NCBI GenBank assembly: GCA_946886805.1
Contig: CAMPJM010000130.1
Span: 1 to 9,362, forward strand
DNA from: an uncultured Flammeovirgaceae bacterium
GTDB taxonomy: Bacteria > Bacteroidota > Bacteroidia > Cytophagales > Cyclobacteriaceae
Length of the DNA stretch: 9,362 nucleotides
Direction: 5' to 3'
Below, one piece after another: positions 6,329 to 9,362 of this stretch (positions are counted from its first letter, which is position 1; the number at the start of each line of letters is the position of its first letter). The notes under the pieces were generated by a model that was not told the DNA's origin, did no database searches, and saw only the letters and a list, made by a program, of their open reading frames with translations. Position numbers and translations under genes: made by a program.

Positions 6329-6564
6329 GTCCCGCAAAGCTACAGCCGAACTTTTCCTTTTCGATCCGTGAAAATTTGCTCCCCCAGAAATATTCTTGAT
6401 CCGCGACAACTCCTTTTCTGCCGCTATAGGGAAACATGCGGAAGACCCCTAAACCAACAAAATAAAAAAAGTTTAAAAAGGGAGGATAACTTTTGGCTCT
6501 TCCTCGCTTATGGGTATAAAGACCTTTGAAATTACAGAAAAAAATTAATTATAGTTTTTAATTT

Positions 6565-7677
6565 ATGGATTACAGTCAGTTTTCGGTAGAAGATTTTTTG
6601 CTTGACGATCAATTTAGAAAATGGATCTTTAATCCTGAAAAGGATGACAATATTTATTGGGAGAATTGGTTGGCTCAAAATCCTAAGAAAGCAACTGAGT
6701 TAATTGAGGCAAGAAATTTACTGCTCAATCTTTCTATGAAAGATTACCGGCTTACGGTCGAGGAAACGGCAGATTTGTGGGACATAATAGACGCAAAGTC
6801 TGAAATGTTTGATGAAAGTCTCCAGGAAACAAAAATTATTCCCCTTAATTCAAATAGCGTACTTAAACAACCCACACTGAACAGGCCAAATTATCAATGG
6901 CTTAGGATAGCCGCCATACTTCTCATTTTAGTGGTTGGTTCCGTGGTTCTGTTGAAAATAAATAGCACCAATCGGGAAGAGTTGGGAGGAGTTGCAGCGA
7001 CGATGGAAGAAAAGATTACTGAGATGGGAATGAAGGCGCAAATTACGCTGAGCGACGGCACCATTGTCATGCTTAACTCGGGAAGCAAACTCAGCTACCT
7101 TCCGCATTTTTCCACAAACAAACGGGATGTTTACCTGGAAGGTGAGGCCTATTTTGAAGTAGCAAAAGACAGCAAGAGACCCTTCAATGTGCATACCGGT
7201 GAAGTGACTACCACTGCCATTGGAACAGCATTTAATGTTAACAGCTATCAGGACGGTGGTGAAGGAATATTGATTGCATTGGTAGAAGGTAAAGTAAGGG
7301 TAAAAAATAAAAAATACTCGGGATCAGATATGGGAAAGGATCTTATACTATCCCCCGGCGATATGGCGAATTACAATCCGCATAACAAAAATGTCACGGT
7401 TTCGAAATTTGATGTACAAGCTATCACCTCCTGGAAAGATGGGAGCTTATATTTTACGAATTCAAATGAATCGGAAGTCTTTAACCGTATAGAGCGATGG
7501 TATGGCGTAACCATTCAGCACAACAACGCCAGTAGTAAAAAATGGGACTATTCAGGTGAATTTAAAAATCAGAATCTGCATCAGGTTTTAACCTCCATCA
7601 GCTTCACCATGGCTTTCGACTACGAAATAAAAAATTCGAACATTTATATAACCTATAAAAACCCAAAATCATTTTAA
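6565..7677 (+). CDS. FecR-type transmembrane anti-sigma factor with DUF4974 domain
   Basis: This 370-residue protein should hold the ECF sigma factor inactive and relay the signal from the outer-membrane transporter. The N-terminal cytoplasmic part (about 1-110) starts with the typical FLLDDQFRKWIFNP block (11-24). One membrane helix follows at about 113-131 (LRIAAILLILVVGSVVLLKI). The periplasmic FecR domain spans about 150-250, with QITLSDGTIVMLNSGSKLSY (159-178), VYLEGEAYFEVAKD (189-202) and PFNVHTGEVTTTAIGTAFNV (206-225). A C-terminal DUF4974 domain spans about 295-365 (LYFTNSNESEVFNRIERWYG, 295-314), the usual Bacteroidota arrangement and the likely contact for the STN domain of SusC. 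Length and domain order are normal, so the gene looks intact. It is 126 bp upstream of susC and 771 bp downstream of the sigma gene. Confidence 0.95.
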   Translation: MDYSQFSVEDFLLDDQFRKWIFNPEKDDNIYWENWLAQNPKKATELIEARNLLLNLSMKDYRLTVEETADLWDIIDAKSEMFDESLQETKIIPLNSNSVLKQPTLNRPNYQWLRIAAILLILVVGSVVLLKINSTNREELGGVAATMEEKITEMGMKAQITLSDGTIVMLNSGSKLSYLPHFSTNKRDVYLEGEAYFEVAKDSKRPFNVHTGEVTTTAIGTAFNVNSYQDGGEGILIALVEGKVRVKNKKYSGSDMGKDLILSPGDMANYNPHNKNVTVSKFDVQAITSWKDGSLYFTNSNESEVFNRIERWYGVTIQHNNASSKKWDYSGEFKNQNLHQVLTSISFTMAFDYEIKNSNIYITYKNPKSF

Positions 7678-7738
7678 ACCTCTAAACCCTAAAATATGAT
7701 AAAATAAAGCTTCTCCTCTGTTAAAATCTAAAAAAGTA

Positions 7739-7768
7739 GTCCATTCTCTGCTGTAACAGAAAATGGAC
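7739..7768 (+). promoter_or_regulatory. Stable hairpin in the leader of the SusC gene
   Basis: GTCCATT (7739-7745) pairs with AATGGAC (7762-7768). After one C/A mismatch, TCTG (7747-7750) pairs with CAGA (7757-7760), closing a six-base loop. This gives 11 pairs in 30 nt, 35 bp before the susC start. No T-tract follows, so it is not a classical terminator. It may set the relative expression of fecR and susC, act as an RNA-processing or stability element, or mark a regulatory site. Confidence 0.55.
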
Positions 7769-7803
7769 CGGTAACAAATGTTTAACAATACAATATCAAA
7801 TTT

Positions 7804-9362
7804 ATGCAATATAAATTTCTACACCAAGTCTGGATGGTTTCAAAATACATTTCGATCGGATTAGTTTTACAATGCTTCTTTTATACGTTTTTGACCGCAT
7901 CAGAGAGTGCTGCGCAGGAGCCAAAAAGCATAAAAGAAATATCCTTGAGTATAAGTTTTAAGGATGAATCTTTGAAACAAATATTCAAACGATTGCAAGC
8001 GGAAACAGATTATAGGTTTTCCTTTAATAATGAAGATATTAAGGACATTACGCATTTTTCTGCCAAGTATGAAAATGCTTCCCTTTATGAAATTCTTCTG
8101 GATTTAGGGGCAAAAACAGGTCTCAGTTTCAAGCAGGTCAATTTTAATATCAATGTGGCACGCCTTCAAAGAAACAAGGAAGGTAAGGAGGATATAGAGA
8201 TCATTATCCAGGACATAAATGTCTCCGGACAGGTCATCGATGATGAAGGCAATCCGCTTCCAGGTGTCAATATTTTGATAAAGGGAACCTCAACAGGAAC
8301 CATCACCACTATTGACGGCACTTATAGTTTAAATGCGCCCGAAAACAGCACGTTGATCTTTAGCTTTGTAGGTTTTCTTCAGGAAGAAATACCTGTTGAC
8401 AACCAATCTCAAATCAACGTCACCCTCTATCCGGACATAATGGCTTTGGAAGAGCTTGTAGTAATTGGTTATGGCACACAGCGTAAGTCCAGTGTGGTGG
8501 GTGCGGTTGACCAGGTAACTTCCGAAGTACTGGAAGGCCGGCCTTCAACCAATCTCACGCAAGCACTGCAAGGTGTTTCGGCAAACTTGATAGTGCAACA
8601 AAAATCTTCAGAGCCAGGTGGACAGATTAACCTTAACATTAGAGGTATCAGCACTTTAGGGGATAACAGTCCCTTGGTTGTGATAGATGGAATAATAGGT
8701 GGTGATATAAATTTGCTTAACCCTGCGGATATCGAAAGCATTTCTGTGTTGAAAGATGCCGGTAGTGCTGCGATTTACGGATCCAGGGCCAATAATGGGG
8801 TTGTATTGATAACTACCAAAAAGGGAAAGAAAAACACCAAACCTACCGTTACTTACAATGGACTAGCCGGTATTAATACTCCTCATTTATTTATGACGCC
8901 GGTAAGTGCTTACGAAAATGCTATTCTTAGAAACGAATCTGCATTTAACGGTGGGCAAGAAGCTGTAGTCTATACGCCCGAACAAATCAGACAATTTAGG
9001 GAAAACGGGGATGAAGAGTGGTTTGCGGATGAGATTTTGCAAAATGCCTGGCAGCAAAACCATAACCTTGCGGTTTCCGGGGGTGGCGAGAATTCCACCT
9101 ACAGGGTTTCTGCAGGCTATGTGAACCAGGGAAGTAGTTATGTGGGGCCTGACAAGGGAATGAAGCGTTATAACTTCAGGCTGAACATGACGAATGCCAT
9201 TGGAAAGTTTAAGCTCACCTCTATGCTTTCTTATGCCCGAAGGGAAATGACAGACCATTCTTCTTCAACAGGAACTTTAATGGCCGATGCAGGCCGCGTA
9301 CCCTTACATTATACACAAAAGGATTCATTAGGAAGATATTTGATTAATGATGTGTTGCGAGA
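7804..9362 (+). CDS. SusC-type TonB-dependent outer-membrane transporter with STN domain, 3' end cut off
   Basis: A SusC/RagA-family transporter that imports oligosaccharides with TonB energy and a SusD partner expected further right. The 519 codons present are open. Residues 1-37 form a signal peptide (hydrophobic 15-32, SAAQ cleavage region). The STN signalling domain covers about 46-118 (SLKQIFKRLQAETDYRFSFN at 56-75), showing this transporter also senses substrate through FecR. A carboxypeptidase-D regulatory-like domain covers 140-210 (VSGQVIDDEGNPLPGVNILI). The segment LEELVVIGYGTQRKSSVVGA (215-234) leads into the plug, with NLNIRGIST, VVIDGI and SVLKDAGSAAIYGSRANNGV, ending at VLITTKKG near 338; the barrel then begins and is cut by the edge. 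The start at 7804 gives the signal peptide. It is probably the main target of the nearby ECF sigma factor. Confidence 0.96.
   Translation, partial: MQYKFLHQVWMVSKYISIGLVLQCFFYTFLTASESAAQEPKSIKEISLSISFKDESLKQIFKRLQAETDYRFSFNNEDIKDITHFSAKYENASLYEILLDLGAKTGLSFKQVNFNINVARLQRNKEGKEDIEIIIQDINVSGQVIDDEGNPLPGVNILIKGTSTGTITTIDGTYSLNAPENSTLIFSFVGFLQEEIPVDNQSQINVTLYPDIMALEELVVIGYGTQRKSSVVGAVDQVTSEVLEGRPSTNLTQALQGVSANLIVQQKSSEPGGQINLNIRGISTLGDNSPLVVIDGIIGGDINLLNPADIESISVLKDAGSAAIYGSRANNGVVLITTKKGKKNTKPTVTYNGLAGINTPHLFMTPVSAYENAILRNESAFNGGQEAVVYTPEQIRQFRENGDEEWFADEILQNAWQQNHNLAVSGGGENSTYRVSAGYVNQGSSYVGPDKGMKRYNFRLNMTNAIGKFKLTSMLSYARREMTDHSSSTGTLMADAGRVPLHYTQKDSLGRYLINDVLR

Larger units (their letters stand above)
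5794..6564. other. 771-bp hairpin-rich non-coding region between sigma and anti-sigma genes
   Basis: No convincing reading frame is present on either strand. The left two thirds (5819-6130) hold a run of perfect and imperfect hairpins, listed individually, four of which share the core CCCTTYRGG. The right part (6131-6564) has weaker structure: two crossing 9-bp inverted repeats and the 12-bp palindrome at 6317-6328. I saw no transposase relic, target-site duplication, tRNA or CRISPR-like array. A promoter for fecR is not obvious; a TTTG at 6492-6495 has only a poor box (TATAAAGA, 6515-6522) 19 bp downstream. Confidence 0.75.

Noticed and set aside
6492..6522. Promoter for the fecR-type gene
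   Set aside because: TTTG at 6492-6495 is followed at the right distance only by TATAAAGA, a poor match to TAnnTTTG.
8469..9258. Two minus-strand frames of 90 and 123 codons
   Set aside because: Both lie opposite the SusC plug and barrel coding sequence, which is intact and clearly recognisable.

Overview
The window looks like part of a polysaccharide utilisation locus from a Bacteroidota genome. The evidence is a SusC-type TonB-dependent transporter with an N-terminal STN domain, a FecI-type ECF sigma factor with a FecR-type anti-sigma factor, Bacteroidota-style carbohydrate enzymes, and a good match to the Bacteroidota housekeeping promoter (TTTG, 19-bp spacer, TAnnTTTG-like box). A Cytophagales-like host is my guess, but the sequence does not settle the order.

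Layout. On the minus strand, 3853 to 1892 encodes a secreted SGNH esterase of the sialate O-acetylesterase/CE20 type. It is followed 128 bp downstream by a secreted GH9 glucanase that starts at 1763 and runs off the left edge before its catalytic Glu. A 252-bp divergent intergenic region (3854-4105) separates this pair from the plus-strand genes. These are a secreted DUF1349 jelly-roll protein (4106-4837), a 341-bp gap with a direct repeat, an inverted repeat and the best promoter of the window, the ECF sigma factor (5179-5793), a 771-bp non-coding stretch packed with short hairpins (5794-6564), the FecR anti-sigma factor (6565-7677), a leader with a strong hairpin (7739-7768), and the SusC transporter (from 7804 off the right edge).

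How the genes may work together (inference). The esterase would strip acetyl groups from a beta-glucan-backbone hemicellulose such as xyloglucan, GH9 would cut the backbone, and SusC (with a SusD expected to the right) would import the oligosaccharides. Substrate binding to SusC would signal through its STN domain to FecR, which would release the sigma factor to raise susC transcription. The substrate assignment rests only on GH9 next to a CE20-like esterase.

The least expected part is the 771-bp sigma/anti-sigma gap. Four copies of a CCCTTYRGG hairpin core and several perfect inverted repeats lie between two genes that are usually close neighbours. I found no convincing gene, RNA gene, insertion sequence or CRISPR array there. 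I do not claim a wholly new system in this window.
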